DNA of 64,000 nucleotides from Glomus cerebriforme (Eukaryota; Glomeromycota; Glomeromycetes; Glomerales; Glomeraceae), in the NCBI GenBank assembly GCA_003550305.1, contig QKYT01000162.1:38437-102436 (forward strand), written 5' to 3'. Each line of letters begins with the position of its first letter. Positions within the stretch are counted from its first letter, which is position 1. The notes under the pieces were generated by a model. The model was not told where the DNA came from and searched no databases. It saw only the letters and a program-made list of their open reading frames with translations. Positions 36,468 through 48,611 of the stretch are shown here, piece after piece. Both the position numbers and the translations under genes were made by a program.

Positions 36468-39400
36468 TTAAATTTCACAATCCAAACACTCAGATTGAAG
36501 GCTTTTTTGGTCTAACATTTCAGTAAGTAAGCGACTTGTATAACATGCTTGTGGATGATACTGTATAATGGAAGTATCAACTTGTTCTTTCATTAAAGCT
36601 TTATTAGCTTCTACAAATTCATACATATCATTAATGAATCGGTTATCAATATTATCACTAATTTCTAAAATCTGATTAGTTCCTTCCTCATTTATTTCAT
36701 AATGTATGTTAACATGTATAAGCCATTGAGATATGATATTTTCAAGCATTATTATTGTTGGTCTTTTAGAAGGATCTGAATCCCAACATTTTTCCATTAA
36801 ATCTATATAACATTTTGGGGTATTTTTTATAATTTCAGGACGCTCCCCTTCGCAAATACTTAAAATAAGTTCATGATCATGTGCTCTATTATTAAATGAA
36901 GGAACACCTGATATAAACTCCCACATTATCATTGCAAAACTATAGATATCACCCGCTGAAGTATAAGGCTGATTTCTTAATACTTCAGGTGCCATATAAG
37001 GTAAAACTCCATAAATTCTATTAATAGAATTTTGTAAATCACTTATAGGTTTACATAATCCTAAATCAATAATAAATGTTTCATTATAATCATCTGATAT
37101 TAAAATATTACCATCATGAAGATCACAATGAGCAAGATTTGATTCATGTATTATCTTCAGTCCTAATATAATATTTTTTAATAATTGTAATTTGTGTTGC
37201 CACTTCAATTTAGCAATGTTAGATAAACATTTTCTTAAACTTCCTTCTTTTGCATAATTCATTACTATTATATAATTTAAATTATTTGGATCTTGAGATA
37301 TTCCAAAGAATTGAATGAATTTTGAAAATGATTTTTTCTGACAATTATAATGATGTATCCACTATATAATTAATTAAAATCAATAATTTATAAAAAAATA
37401 AATAAATAAATTTACTATTAAATATGAATATCATACCTCACTTAAAAATTTATTATCTAGACTTGATGAGTTATCAAGATTTTTAAGAATAACCTCATAA
37501 TCTATTTGGGAATTCCATCTATTCCATCGTTGTTTATCAAAATTCCAACTATCAATAGGTCCATCTAACCAGATAGCCTTATGAATTTCACTGAATCCTC
37601 CTTTAGCATGATAATTAATATTTTCTAACTTATTATAAGGTATCCATTCTAAAACTTCATAACTATTTTTAGCATTTAGTTGTGCTTTTTGAATAAATTC
37701 ATCAATAAATTCATTTTTACTAGTCCACTTTGAAAAATCTTGCTGAAATCGTTTGATATTACATTGTTGACACCAATAATAATCAGTATATGGTTGCCTG
37801 CATTCTTTACATAATTCATTATTGTTAGAATTTTTAGAAGTTATTTTCTTACTTTCTGCCGCTTTTTGATGCCAATAAAAAACTTTTTCTAAATTCTTTT
37901 CTATTCCTATGCCATTTTTATAGCAATCTGCCAAATTTTTCATTGCAATTTCATCCCCATTTTCTGCTCCTTTTTGATACCAATAAAAGGTTTTTTCTAA
38001 ATTCATTTCTGTCCCTATACCATTGTAATAACATCCAGCTAAATTATTCATTGCAACTATAAAACCATTTTCTGCTGCTTTTTGATACCAATAAAAAGCT
38101 TTTTCTAGATTCTTTTCTATCCCTTCGCCATTGTAATAATAATTGGCTAATCTATTCATTGCAATTTTTTCACCATTCTCTGCTGATCTTTGATACCAAT
38201 AAAAGGCTTTTTCCAAATTCTTTTCTGTTCCTTCACCATTGTAATAACATGAGGCTAAGCTAGTCATTGTAATTGTAAGTTTCTCTCCATTTTCTGCTGC
38301 TTTTTGATACCAATAAAAAGTTTTTTCTAAATTCTTTTCTGTTCCTTCACCATTATTATAACATCTGGCTAAATTATTCATTGCACCTATATTACCATTT
38401 TCTGCTGCTTTATGATACCAATAAAAGGTTTTTTCTAAGTTCTTTTTTGTTCCTTCACCATTTTTATAATATTTTGCTAAATGCAATTGCGCATTAATAT
38501 GATTCATTTCTGCTGCTTTTTGACACCAATAAAAGGCTTTTTCTAAATCCTTTTCTGTTCCTTCACCATTTTTATAACATATTGCTAAATTATTCATTGC
38601 AACTTCATTATTATTTTCTGCTGCTTTTTGAAACCAATAAAAGGCTTTTTCTAAATTCATTTCTGTTCCTTCTCCATTATGATAAAGTGTAGCTAAATCA
38701 TTCATTGCAATTTCATCCCCATTTTTTGCTGCTTTTTGATGCCAATAAAAGGTCTTTTCTAAATTCTTTTCTATTCCTTTTCCATTGTAATAACATTTAG
38801 CTAAATTATTCATTGCACCTTTATTATCATTTTCTGCTGCTTTTTGAAACCAATAAAAGGCTTTTTCTAAATTTTTTTCTGTTCCTTCACCGTTGTAATA
38901 AAGTGTAGCTAAATTAAATTGTGCATTAATGTGATCCATTTCTGCTGCTTTTCGAAACCAATAAAAAGCTTTTTCTAAATTCTTTTCTGTTCCTTCACCA
39001 TTGTAATAAAGTGTAGCTAAATTAAATTGTGCATTAATATGATTCATCTCTGCTGCCTTTTGACACCAGTAAAAGACTTTTTCTAAATTCTTTTCTGTCC
39101 CTTCACCATTTTTATAACATATGGTTAAATTATTCATTGCATCTTTATCATCATTTTCTGCTGCTTTTTGAAACCAGTAAAAGGCTTTCTCTAAATTCTT
39201 TTCTGTTCCTTCACCATTGTAATAAAGTGTAGCTAAATGAAATAGTGCCTTATTGTGATTCATTTCTGCTGCTTTTTGGTACCAATAAAAGGCTCTTTCT
39301 AAATTCTTTTTCGTTCCTTTGCCATTTTTATAACACATGGCTAGATTATTCATTGCATTTTCTTCTCCATTTTCTGCTGCTTTTTGAAACCAATAAAAGG

Positions 39401-40356
39401 CTTTTTCTAAATTCTTTTCTATTCCTTCACCAATGTAATAACATGTAGCTAAATTACTTTGTGCATTAGTATGATCCATTTCTGCTGCTTTTTGATACCA
39501 ATAAATGGCTTTTTTTAAATTATTTTCCGTTCTTTTAACATTGTAATAACATGTTGCTAAATCATTCATTGCAAATTCATTACCATTTTCTGCTGCTTTT
39601 TGAAACCAATAAAAGGCTTTCTCTAAATTCTTTTCTGTTCCTTCACCATTGTAATAAAGTGTAGCTAAATGAAATTGTGCATTAATATGATCCATCTCTG
39701 CTGCTTTTTGACACCAATAAAAGGCTTCTTCTAAATTCTTTTCTGTTCCTATACCATCGNTGACACCAATAAAAGGCTTCTTCTAAATTCTTTTCTGTTC
39801 CTATACCATCGGAATAACATATGACTAAATGAAATTGTGCATTAATATGATCCATTTCTGCTGCTTTTAGATACCAATGAAATGCTTTTTTTAAATTCTT
39901 TTCTATTCCTTCGCCATTGTAATAAAGTGTAGCTAAATTAAACTGTGCCTTATTGTGATTCATTTCTGCTGCTTTTTGACACCAATAAAAGGCTTTTCCT
40001 AAATTCTTTTCTGTTCCTTCACCATTTTTATAACATCTGGCTAGATTATTCATTGCACCTTTATCATCATTTTCTGCCGCTTTTTGATACCAATAAAAGG
40101 CTTTTTCTAAATTCTTTTCTGTTCCTTCACCATTGTAATAAAGTGTAGCTAAATTAAATTGTGCATCAACATTATCCATATCTGCTGCTTTTTGATTCCA
40201 ATAAAAAGCTTTCTCTAAATTCTTTCCTGTTTCTTCACTATTGTAATAATGTGTGGCTAGTAAACTATATATTGGAACTTTATTATCACTTTCTGGTGAT
40301 TGTTTTAACCAATTAATTTCATCATTTGAATCATTAACATTAGTAGGAGTTGACAT
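36468..40356 (-). CDS. Sel1-repeat protein fused to a TKL-type kinase, two exons
   Basis: About 1253 residues once an assembly duplication is discounted. Exon 1 is 40356-37437 and exon 2 is 37361-36468, joined by a GTATGA..TATAG intron in phase 0. Residues ~27 to ~820 are about 22 Sel1-like repeats of ~36 residues (A-x-N-x-L-A-x2-Y-x2-G-x-G-T-E-K-N, then KAFYWYQKAAE), a helical scaffold for protein binding. A zinc knuckle pair (CKEC/CQQC) and EWIPYNKL lead into the kinase: KGGFSEI, VILKN, H-C-D-L-H-D-G-N, D-L-G, A-P-E. The catalytic Asp is kept but the preceding Arg is Cys (non-RD kinase), and the third loop Gly is Ser. No membrane segment is seen. Likely a scaffolded signalling kinase; partner unknown. 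The frame is broken only at the N at 39760. Confidence 0.85.
39709..39811. repeat. 51-bp exact duplication around a single N (probable assembly artefact)
   Basis: Bases 39709-39759 and 39761-39811 are identical and separated by one N at 39760. Removing one copy plus the N (52 bases) joins the two Sel1 frames exactly in phase and restores a regular repeat. This is the signature of two overlapping contig ends placed side by side. Confidence 0.85.
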
Positions 40357-40879
40357 TTTCTAGCTCTTTTCTAGACAAATAATTGTGTCGTCAATTTAAA
40401 TTTTTTTTTTTTCGTATTAAAATTATTAAACTGATAGATTGGATGTTTTGAGTATTTAAAGAAACCCAACCAGGTTAGACTAGAATTAATAAATCTGCAG
40501 TGAAGTAGGACAGCATTTGAAAAATAGTTCAATTCGGTCATAAATTTAACCGAAAATTACTGCGTTATTCATATGTTTCTCGTACAAATACGTCTATCAT
40601 TAGAAAATTGTAATCATACTATAACTTTTTTTTTTACATTTGAATTTGTAAATTGCTTTATAGATTTATTTTTTTTTTTTACTGACAAACGTTTTTTATA
40701 TCATATGTAATTATAAGTTAAACAATTTCAATAAAAAAGCCTTTTCATAGTGTTATTTTTAGTCGCTGGCAAAAAGAAAAGTAAACTTTAGCACATATAA
40801 AATTACCGGATATTCCAATAGAAATTTTTTAAATAATCTTAAGGTAATTAAAATATATTATTGTTTTTGAAATACATTT
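40357..40879. other. Intergenic, 5' flank of the Sel1-kinase gene
   Basis: AT-rich, with poly-T/A runs near 40400 and 40670. No clear TATA box or other element could be assigned. Confidence 0.3.
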
Positions 40880-41810
40880 ATAAACTTTACGAAAATTTAT
40901 ACATTTATGGAGGAAAGTTTTCTTTAGAGGAATATTATATTCCAGATATTATTAAAATCTTTGATTGCTGCTAGTGAACTTTCTTCAAAATAATTAACTA
41001 TCTTTTAATTTAACCAAAACAAATAGGATGGAAAAAATAACAAAATATTAATTTAATATATATTCATAAAAATGTTTTTTTCTTTTCACTTATTCAAAAT
41101 GATAATCTTCAAATAAAGGATGGAAACATGTGCTTAAATAGGGTTTGAAAAATTTCTCTGATCCTAATAAATTTTTCAAAATGATTTCAACGTTTTGAAT
41201 AATACCTTACAACAATGTATCCCATTTATGAGATTTTATAATTTACTTCAAAATAATTTTTGGATTTATTACTTATACTAAGAAAATTTACTCAAGGGAT
41301 TAGTATATAAGGATTTATTAAAATTTGTTTGAATCTTTCCATTATAGAAATAAACTAATGAATAAACCTTTCTAACTAAAGAATCAATTTAAAACTATTG
41401 ATTCTAACATATAAACATGCTAAATTAATCTTAAATAGATTCATAGATTTAGAAATTTAACTTTATCAGTACTTTACCATATGAATTCAAATTATTATTT
41501 TGTGGATCTCGTGATTGATATACACTTGAAAGTTTCTATATAATGTGTGATGGGGCAATCTCATACTGTAACAATTGCTAAAGTGAAAGGTAGTAGCAAA
41601 ATTGTTGGTAGATAGCATGGAAATCTGGTAAAACATTCAACGGAAAAAAATGATGAAATTGAAACTATGTATTATGTCGTGTAGAGAATAAAAAATATGC
41701 ATCCTTTTTTAGATCTGTCATTTATTCATCTTCATGACCTTACTTTATTATAATGTTCGAAATCAATTTTATCGATGATAAATGGTATAATGAAAAAGTT
41801 TCTTATAAAA
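40880..41810 (+). pseudogene. Decayed BTB-TLDc gene
   Basis: Plus-strand pieces in changing frames follow the order of BTB/BACK-TLDc proteins. YIYGGKFSLEEYYIPDI then IIKILIAASELS lies near 40905-40990 (end of the BTB fold). CIPFMRFYNL lies near 41220, and YKDLLKF near 41310. LLFCGSRD near 41497 is followed by SFYIMCDG, then HTVTIAKVKGSSKIVG near 41560 and WKSGKTFNGKK near 41620 (TLDc). Stops and frameshifts separate them, so it is a dead gene. BTB-TLDc genes are numerous in Rhizophagus; the family call comes from recalled motifs, not a search. Confidence 0.55.
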
Positions 41811-43349
41811 AGCCATTAGAAAAACTGAAAGTGAATTTTTTGTGAAGTATTTCAAATTTAACTCAAATTTTAATTAGTATTTGAAGTTAATAATAGAAAA
41901 TCACGACATATAATATTTAGAAGTATTTTAACAGAGTTGGAAAGAATTCATATAATTGTAAAATGATATTCTAAAAGAATATAAAGCTGTAGTTTAAAAG
42001 TCAGTAGTATGAATCATTCATAATATATTTTACATTCATAAAAAAAAATGTACGTACCATCATCTTTGAGTTAAACTATAAAGAAACATGAAGATGAAAC
42101 TGTCGAATTTTTATAATGCTTGAGGTGATAATTTTTAATGTATATCAGATATTTAAAAGAATAAGGAGTTCTTAATGAGTCTAGACTCTAGACACGGTGA
42201 ATTACAGATATTTTAACATTGTATCATTCATGACGTATTTTTTGAGCAAATTAACGATAGAATTTTTATATGTAAACTTAAGGTCAAAAATATTACCTTT
42301 ATTAGTACCGTACTCAAAGAATAAAATTGCAGGATTGTATAATTTTTTATAACATTTTTAAAAATTCCATGGAAGTAAATAAATGTATATTTATTATATT
42401 TATTTTAGAATTTGATTTATATAAACAAAATATCATAAAGAATAAATTTTTAAATAATTATCATTTGTGTCCATTTTTAAACTTTATATATATTTTTCAT
42501 TATGGTTTCAGACACATCCCAGATGTCTCTCATAATATACTTTGATAAGGTTTTGTAATATCAGATAAGCAAGCTTTTTTATTATTATTAGTCAAATGAT
42601 GATTATTTCATTATTAGATAACACGTCTAATAATCATGTACTATATTGTGTGATAAATATCAAGATCACTTTTTTCGTGCAATTAAACAAATATTATTTA
42701 TACACATAAGAGAATCCGTATTCTAAATATAATTCTTTTTACATCATTGAATATTCAAGGACTAAGAAAGATTGTTGAAGTCAAAAGCACCAAAGTTTTT
42801 AAAAGTATAAAGAAATAAAAGATATTTCAGAGCATAGAGGTTGAATATGCATACAGAATTTAATGAAAAGTCAAATCTTGTGTATCTTTGTAAATGATAC
42901 GATGAAATTCCTTATTATTATAATCAAGGAATGAGAACACCAGATATAAAACTAAAAATAGAAAAATAATATTTTAATTAATATTTAATATATTATTATG
43001 TTATAGAAAATGAACTTATAAATATTTTATTTATTCTACAAAATTAAGTGACAATATCAAGGAGAATTAAATTCAAAATTATAATTCACAGTAATGAGGG
43101 TACATTTTCTTTTATCTCTTTTAAAATTGGATTGAAAATTGCAAGATTTCTGGTTTAAAATAATTATTTCATTTTTTTAGCGAATTCTATACAAATAATT
43201 TAAAGATAAAGAGAAGGAATTCGATGAATATTAGAATTAAGAATGACGTGTGTTGTATATTGATTTCAGATATTCTGATGTTGATACAATTTAAAATGTT
43301 TACAGATGTAAATCAAAAAAACCTCTCTTTTTAAGTTGTTCTGTTTTGT
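41811..43349. other. Intergenic, no supported gene
   Basis: AT-rich. A small palindromic GTCTAGACTCTAGAC lies near 42179-42193. A weak inverted resemblance to 55850-55930 (GAGCATAGAGGTTGAATATGC) hints at another kinase remnant near 42830, which is not called. Confidence 0.35.
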
Positions 43350-44230
43350 TATTCTTTGAAATGATATATATTAAAATTATGATCTAATCTGTATTACTGT
43401 ATAGTATATCATATGGTGAAATTAGACCAAAAGTTTTTATGACCGGTTCCAACCTCTACAAGATTGTGAATAAGTCATAGATATTAACTAAATTAGAATT
43501 TCATCTTCGGTAATCCAGTAAGAAAAATATGTGATTTCCATTTGAATTGACCTAATTCGATTTGTTTGTACTGTACATATTAAAGCATCCGACATATATT
43601 CTTTTGCTATTGTAATGTTGGGAAGTGACATCTGGCGTTCCTGCTTTTAAAAATGTATCTTATGATTTTAATCTCTCCGTCAAGACCAAAATTGTTGAAG
43701 ATAGAAAAGTTGAATATGCAAAATTAATGAAAAGATTTTGAGATTCTGATCCTAATACTGAAGATTCCTTAACAAAATATTATTATTCTAAGAAATGAAT
43801 AATAGAATACAATTATAAAATCACATATTAATTTTTTATTATAATTAAAAATGAAAATTTTCAATTTATAGAAAATGAAACTACTATTCAATTATTTTGT
43901 TATATATAAAGCAGAAATATTAATAATTCAGCAAAATTATATGAAATTTTAAAAATCAGTAAGAATTAAATTCAAAAATTTTACTTAATGACGCTGAAGA
44001 GGCAATGTATTTGGATACAATTTATTATTTTATTTATGTTCTTAAAAATATTCTAGAAAATTGTTTAATACAGGAATAAAAAAAATGCTATTTAGCTTCA
44101 TTATTAATTTTATATTAAACTTAAAATAAAAATAAATAAAATGTACCATTTCATATTTATGAGATGAAATATAATTTAAGAGAATTCAAATTCTCATTTT
44201 CATTCTGATTATTTTTTAACAACCATGTTA
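43350..44230. repeat. Inverted copy of 13720-14420 (segmental duplication)
   Basis: Reverse-complement matches to 13720-14420 run through the block: GGTTCCAACCTCTACAAGAT near 43444, AAAGCATCCGACAT near 43582, the kinase fossil at 43600-43990, and AATACAGGAATAAAAAAAATG near 44070. The same order holds on the other side next to copy 3. Confidence 0.6.
43600..43990 (+). pseudogene. Decayed kinase C-lobe, convergent with copy 4
   Basis: Reads TSGVPAFKNVSYDFNL, then VEYAKLMKRF, a stop in place of the conserved Trp, and DSDPN: kinase subdomains X and XI. It is the inverted partner of 13890-14215. Frame breaks follow, and no N-lobe is attached. Confidence 0.6.
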
Positions 44231-44236
44231 ACCATG

Positions 44237-46718
44237 TTAGTCTATTTGGAATTGATAACTAGAACTAGATTTAATATGTTTTACTAATTAAAATAAAAAA
44301 ATAAATGTAAATATAGGTAAAGATAATATAAACAATATTTATCAAATAAATATTTACCATTATTATTAGGAGTTTCAATGTTTGATTCTTCAATACTTCG
44401 CTTTTTTAGAGAAGCAGCGACTGTTGCATGTGCATTTGAAGGTCTATTATAAATTGCATTTGGATACCAAACTGATGATGTATTTTGAATCATAGAATTT
44501 GAATTTGAACTAGAGAAACTTATATCAAAATTTTGTTCTATTGAAATATAATCTAAAAAGAAATCAATTTTTTAATATTTTGTTTAATATCAAAATCGAT
44601 ATTTTTCTAATACTTCGTACATACCTTTTAAAGATGAGTTGATTGATGAACATTTAGAAATAAAAGAACTTAATGGTCTACTTGTATAAATGGCTTCTAG
44701 ATGAGGTTTCTCAGTAAATCCAGGGCCGAGCTTCTTTGAATTTATTAATATATTTCTTTTTCTTTCAGCTTGATTAAATTGTTCCTGATTGTTATTTCTG
44801 AAAAACCATTTGCCGAGAGTCATACGAATCTCTATGACAGAAGGACTTTTTTTGGGATCAGGATCCCAACAACTTTTCATTAAATCTGCATAACATTCTG
44901 GCGTATCTTCTGTAATTTTAGGTCGTTCCCCATCAAGAATTTTATAAACAAGATGAATATCATGTTTAACATTAGCAAAAGGTTTACAACCTGTTGTAAG
45001 TTCCCACATAATCATACCCATACAATAAACATCAGATTCTTTAGAAAATGCAGACCCTTTAAATATTTCTGGTGCAATATAAGGTATTACTCCATATATT
45101 TCATTATTTGANGATGTATTATTTGCGGGTTGTGATAATCCTAGATCTCCAATTTTCCATTTATACCTTTTAGATGCTTTATCATCAAACAATATATTTC
45201 CACTATGAAGATCTCGATGAATAAAATCTACATCATGAATAGTTTCAAGACTAAAAAAAAAATTATTAAATTAGTATTATAAATTAATAATTATAAATAT
45301 GATAAATTTCAAAATATAAATACCCTTCCGAAATTTGCCATAACATAGATAATTTTTGTTTATTCCATGTAANNTTNGTAAAATCCTTTTGTAAATAATT
45401 ATGTAAATCTCCTTTTGATGCATATTGCATAACTAACATATAATCCTCCAAATNAGGATCTTTTGTAANNCCNTAAGCTTTAATAATATGATGATTAATT
45501 TTATAACAACTTTGAATAGATTTTAACTATAATAATTTCAAGAATACCTGTAAGTTAAATTATTAAATAATAAATAGAAAATATTAATATTAAAATACTT
45601 ACTTCATTTAAAAAATCTTTGCTAATATTTCGAGAATTTTTAAATCTTTTTAAAATGACAGTTTCATCTTGACCACCTAACCAAGTTGCTCGATATACAA
45701 TACCAAATCCTCCCTCTGCTATTTTTTTTACATTTGTGAATTGAGAATATGGTATCCATTCCATCATTAAGTCTAATTTTTTATAGTTTTGATGAATGAA
45801 AAACATTATTTCATCTGGTTTGAAATAATTGCTAAAATTTTTTATTTTTTTTATTTTCCTAGTAAACTCATCTATTTTCAAATTTTTTATGTCAAATTTT
45901 TGATTAAGAAGAAAATCATCTAATTCACTATTCCCACTGCTAACATTTTTAATATTTGTGATATCAATGGATTTTATTCTTTTACATTTTTTACATTGAG
46001 ATTGTTCTGTAGGTCCAAAAATAACATTTGTTGTTAGACAATATCTACATCCAGTATAAAATATGTAACAATTTGAGCAATTCTTTTGACAGTCTGATGT
46101 AAATATAAATTTTGATCTGCAAGCTATACAATTAGATGAATTCTCCCACCATGGTAAATAAATAATTGGAATAAGTTTTTTATTAGTCAAGGTTGTTTCT
46201 ACCCATTCAGAAGAAATCCTATAACAGTCTGAACATAATTTGAATGAATATATCTTCTCCTCTTGATCTGTTCTCTGATATAATGATTTTCCACATAATT
46301 TACAATACTTTTCACTTTCAATCACATTATTGCATACGGAGATATAAAAAAAATCATAATATATTTTATATTGCGGTATTTGTTTAAACAATAAAATTTC
46401 TAGACAATTTGTATAGTATTCTTGAATATTTTGTGGTTCTTTTATCCTATTTATTTCATGTTCATTACATTCTAAATTTTTTTTGTATAAATATACGTCC
46501 AAACATGCATCATTATTAATTATATCAGTAATATAACGCGATAAACATTTTTTGCAATATTTTTGAAGATAACAAAAAAGTGCCCCAAAGTATATATATC
46601 CACAATAAATACATTTATAATCATTGCGATTGAAAGAAACAAACGTAATTGGTATGGGACTAGATTTTAATTTTGGTGTTGGGTCAAAAGAATTTTCGTC
46701 ATTTTTATTAAGTTGCAT
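44237..46718 (-). CDS. Zn-kinase copy 4: Cys-rich zinc-ribbon protein kinase, intact
   Basis: About 728 residues in five exons: 46718-45603, 45526-45324, 45250-44625, 44552-44358 and 44283-44237. Donor after exon 1 is GAA|GTAAGT. The Cys-knuckle front end has small changes: CIYC and CKKC are kept, one knuckle reads EYYTNC instead of ECCTNC, and another YCKLC/LCSDC. The kinase domain has EGGFGIVY, VILKRF, H-R-D-L-H-S-G-N, D-L-G and A-P-E, so it is probably active. The last exon encodes a tail ending SSSSYQFQID, different from the SFQRG/SFQRD end of the others. Ns at 45112, 45373-45377 and 45454-45473 hide a few residues. The gene and its flanks mirror the copy 3 region. Confidence 0.85.
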
Positions 46719-47710
46719 TTTATTATATCATAAGCAAGAATCGATGAAAAAAATTATAAATTTGGAAAATTGTACTGTATTTATATCCAGATAATATGAA
46801 AAATAGAACCTTCAAGGTATTTGATATGGATTTTCTATGTGCATGGAATTTTAAAGAATTTCAATTTGGAATATTCTATTGCCGAAAGATGTTACATATT
46901 TAGTAGTGATTGACTAATAGTATTCGGCATAGAAAAATCCAACAAAATTATTTAAAATTGTTTGTAAAACTTATAGTTTTTATACTATTAAACATGTTGG
47001 TTACACTATTTTCGATTAATAGGTTTTTTTCAGTTATCTATTATTATTTGATTTTCAGTGGTATTTACTAGCTTCAATTTTTTTTTCGGTTTCATACTTT
47101 AACATCCTCATTAATAAACTGTAAAAAAACTATAGCTTATTCTTCGATTATTCGATCCGCAATAACTCAAAATTAGGGTTTGAATTGAAACCATGATTTT
47201 TTTTATCAACAAATAGCTCTACACTATATAAACTCTTTCTGTACAACAACCGGATGATTATTTTTAGCTTAATGTTGACTATAAAAAAAAATGACAGAAA
47301 AAAAAAACTCTGTAGAAATTAACTTAGATCCCTTCCATGAGAACATAATAATATTTATAATAAATACAATGAATACAATAATTATAGTCTAGTCTAGTAG
47401 ATCCTTTACGCCGTATATCCCTTTTTCTTTCTTTCATGAAATTTTTTTTTTTGATGTTACTTAGTGCCATGACCAAGAATGAATGCCAATTTCGCACTTA
47501 GTATAATTGCCAAAACATGTGCGCAGTTCATGTGTAACCCGGCTAAATTTATCCGGCTCTGGGTGTCTTTCTATACATTTTAGTCACATGAAAATGTTTT
47601 TCGGGGAGCGCAATAAACAAATGCAGTTAGCAAATTGTCAAATTACTATAAAATTGGTTGTAAGCAGTCATCAAAAAAAAAAAAATTTTTTTACAGTTCG
47701 TTAATATGCC
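46719..47710 (-). repeat. Shared 5' flank block of Zn-kinase copy 4, with promoter
   Basis: Inverted copy of the upstream block of copies 2 and 3. TATAAATA lies at 46785-46778 and the HSE-like GGAATATTCT at 46868-46877, in the same order relative to the ATG as elsewhere. Homology extends to about 47710, including the CAAATTGTCAAATTACTATA stretch and the A/T run near 47680. Confidence 0.6.
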
Positions 47711-48611
47711 CAAAATTGAAATATATTTGTTAGGATTACAATTCTAAATGATTTCAACAAGAATTCAGTAAATGAAGTATTGGAAATGAGCTTATTGATA
47801 AGTTAATACAAACTCAATTAAAAGCCAGAAATGTTGAAAAGTTCTTTGAGAAATTTACAATACCTCACTTAAGGTATATTATAAAGCAGCATAGCGGGCT
47901 TTCTTATTTTATCACATAAATGTCGATCATTTTGCCGATCATTTTCAATTTTATCACATAATATAAATCCGATTATCCACCTGACTATTTGCGTTAAACT
48001 TATTAAATTTACTATATTAATATGCTATTAAATTTTGCCAACAACTTAAATTGAGAATTTAATTTAGGCCAACTTTAAACTTTTTATAATATACAATATA
48101 TAGTGTATTCATTTGATATATTAGAAGTATATAATATATTCTTACTGAATTTGGTATTTGTATTACGTTCTTGTTTTTAAACAAAATTACATAAATTATA
48201 AATTATAAAAAAATAAAGAAATATTGTATTTGAATTATTGAAATTATATCTTCTACTAAATAATAAACTAAAAATTAATATAATAACTATTCTGTATGAC
48301 TTCCAAAATAATAACTAAAATATTACGCATTTTTATAATTATTATGCTCGTTTTGTAACGCGACACAATGAAACAATGGAAACAATGGACATGACGATCC
48401 TTGTAATTTTCATTACTACCAATAAACGCAAATACTTTTAAAAACTTTTGATATTAAATGTATTTAATAAAAAATAAATAGTGTTAAATGTGAATTGGAA
48501 TTAAGCGCAAAAGAAATAAATGTATTAAATGTTTTATTTTAAATATGAAAATAAAATAAAATAATCAATTAAATATTATAAGTGAAAATTAAATTAAAAA
48601 AAGCTAATCAA
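47711..48611. other. Intergenic, no supported gene
   Basis: AT-rich spacer between the copy 4 upstream block and the 3' end of the RING-tailed gene. A TCTACTAAATAATAAAC word near 48251 also occurs near 31160. Nothing else is seen. Confidence 0.35.

Noticed and set aside
39245..40148. Plus-strand frames of 67 residues opposite the Sel1 repeats
   Set aside because: Antisense shadows of the repeated Sel1 codons; they recur with the repeat period.
37870..40300. Regular ~108-base DNA repeat resembling a tandem array
   Set aside because: It is the codon-level repeat of the Sel1 units, not a CRISPR or satellite.
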